NCBI RefSeq assembly: GCF_910589235.1
Contig: NC_060977.1
Coordinates: 814,501-878,500 of the forward strand
Direction: 5' to 3'
Source: Vespa crabro
Lineage: Eukaryota; Arthropoda; Insecta; Hymenoptera; Vespidae
DNA length: 64,000 nucleotides
The notes beneath the pieces were generated by a model that searched no databases, was not told the origin of the DNA, and worked only from the letters and a program-made list of their open reading frames with translations. Each line of letters begins with the position of its first letter. Positions within the stretch are counted from its first letter, which is position 1. A program made the translations under genes and the position numbers. This document shows, piece after piece, positions 62,888-64,000 of this stretch.

Positions 62888-62946
62888 TTTCTCTCTCTCT
62901 CTCTTGCTCTCTCTCTCTCTCGCTCGCTCGCTCGCTCGCTCGCTCG
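62888..62946. repeat. (CT)n-(CGCT)n compound microsatellite
   Basis: CT runs change into six or seven CGCT units, a CpG-containing tetranucleotide repeat. Confidence 0.9.
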
Positions 62947-64000
62947 CCTCTTTCATACGCCGCACTAGAGACTTGCACGTGTTCGCGCGATGCTTATCTC
63001 GATGCTCTTAGTTGCGCGGATAAGACGTTTCGTTGCTTCCTTTTTGCCAACCTTCACGAGGCGACGTCGCTCTCTCAGCGAGGATATTATATTCGCGAAA
63101 GAATATAATATCGAGGACATCGAGTTCAGTTCCTTGAAGCTGATCGTTTGCGCAATCAAAATTCTCTATTCTTCTTCGAGACGGAAGATTTATAAAAAGA
63201 TCGTTACGATTTATCGAACAACCGATTAAGATTTAACACGAATCCCGCGAGGGATTCTAGGCGTAATGAACCCTTCTATTAGACGGTACCCATGAGAACG
63301 CAGCGGTCCGGAAGTGGCGTTCCTTTAAAGCCTGCCGCTTATCATCGTACATCGTGCGATCTTTCGAGAGAACGAGGAGCATCCTGCTGGCTGAGTTGAC
63401 GCGACCCATCTACTTCCCAAAAGTTCGACCCTAATGTTTCGTCTAGTCGCCGGCCGATTAACTTTCCCTCCGTCATTAGAAGGGTACCAGCAGAGATTTC
63501 AGACGCAATATCAAACGCTTATTAACGTCGCTCGATGGACCTTTCCGGAGTTCTTACGTCACGAAAGATTTCCTTGAGATTTGCTTTAATTTATACCTCA
63601 TTTATAGTTGAAGAATATTAAGATTAGATTTAAAAAAAGAACGCGATAAAATCGAAGGATCCCTTTAGTCTCGAGGAGATACTAAACGCATAGGAAGTCC
63701 GTAGCGTGGAAGGAAAATTTTGTTCAGGAGAACTTCCAAGATTCGAGGATGCGCTTATCGTAGATGCGCATCTCGCGATCCTCGCTCGGGATCGAGAAAA
63801 GCCGTGTCAGCTGCTTGATAAATTAGATCGGATCTTCGAAACCCTTCGTAGCTGGCACCCTAATATTCATCGTGCCAACCCAAACGCGTCCACCTACGAC
63901 GAGGCAACCCTTATTCATTGGGACGACGACGTGATTAATCGCGCGGCTCGACAAAACCGCGGTAACATATTGATTTCGGAACACTTTTATGGAGATGCCA

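Larger units (their letters stand above)
60635..64000. promoter_or_regulatory. pico 5' region: probable promoter / 5' UTR exons
   Basis: This is the sequence upstream of the pico start codon. A GC-rich stretch with a good minus-strand donor (CACGA|gtaagc, exon end 61903) preceded by an AG at 61951-61950 is a candidate noncoding 5' exon. CT microsatellites at 61229-61283 and 62888-62910, and a (CGCT)n run to about 62946, may bind GAGA-type factors. No TATA box or initiator can be assigned with confidence. Nothing coding was recognised to the window end. Confidence 0.35.

Overview
The window looks like nuclear DNA from a hymenopteran insect (ant or bee; this is inference). The reasons are genes split into many exons with short GT-AG introns, abundant CpG, very frequent long CT/GA microsatellites, and an insect-type MRL-family adaptor gene. 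I see no bacterial genes, rRNA, CRISPR array, recognisable transposase or confident tRNA. Most of the 64 kb is intron or intergenic DNA, and its high CpG content makes many meaningless open frames look protein-like.

The one firmly identified gene is the pico/lamellipodin/RIAM (MRL) orthologue on the minus strand. Its complete coding region runs from a 45-nt first coding exon (60634-60590) to a stop at 38181-38179. I assembled nine coding exons in consistent phase, giving about 1,118-1,125 residues: a talin-binding-like N-terminal helix, an RA domain, a PH domain, and a long proline-rich tail with LPPPP motifs and a C-terminal conserved-looking block. Exons 3-9 are packed into 3.7 kb. Introns 1 and 2 are 3.3 kb and 15.3 kb. 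An AT-rich region downstream (about 34.0-38.2 kb) is probably its long 3' UTR.

Downstream of pico on the same strand, between about 30.8 and 12.7 kb, several splice-bounded open segments (30.8, 20.3-20.5, 16.5, 15.5, 14.2-13.9 and 13.2-12.7 kb) look like parts of one or more genes that I do not recognise. The 15.5, 14.2 and 13.2 kb segments join in phase.

On the plus strand there are weaker candidate exons near 2.0, 2.5, 10.1 and 16.2 kb. The remainder is microsatellites, poly(A)/(T) tracts, two strong G-quadruplex motifs (9.9 and 37.1 kb), a 14-bp perfect-stem hairpin in pico intron 2 (54.8 kb), and other inverted repeats.

Pico would act at the leading edge, linking Ras-family GTPases and phosphoinositides to Ena/VASP-driven actin assembly and integrin/talin. 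The unidentified gene's role cannot be stated from the sequence.
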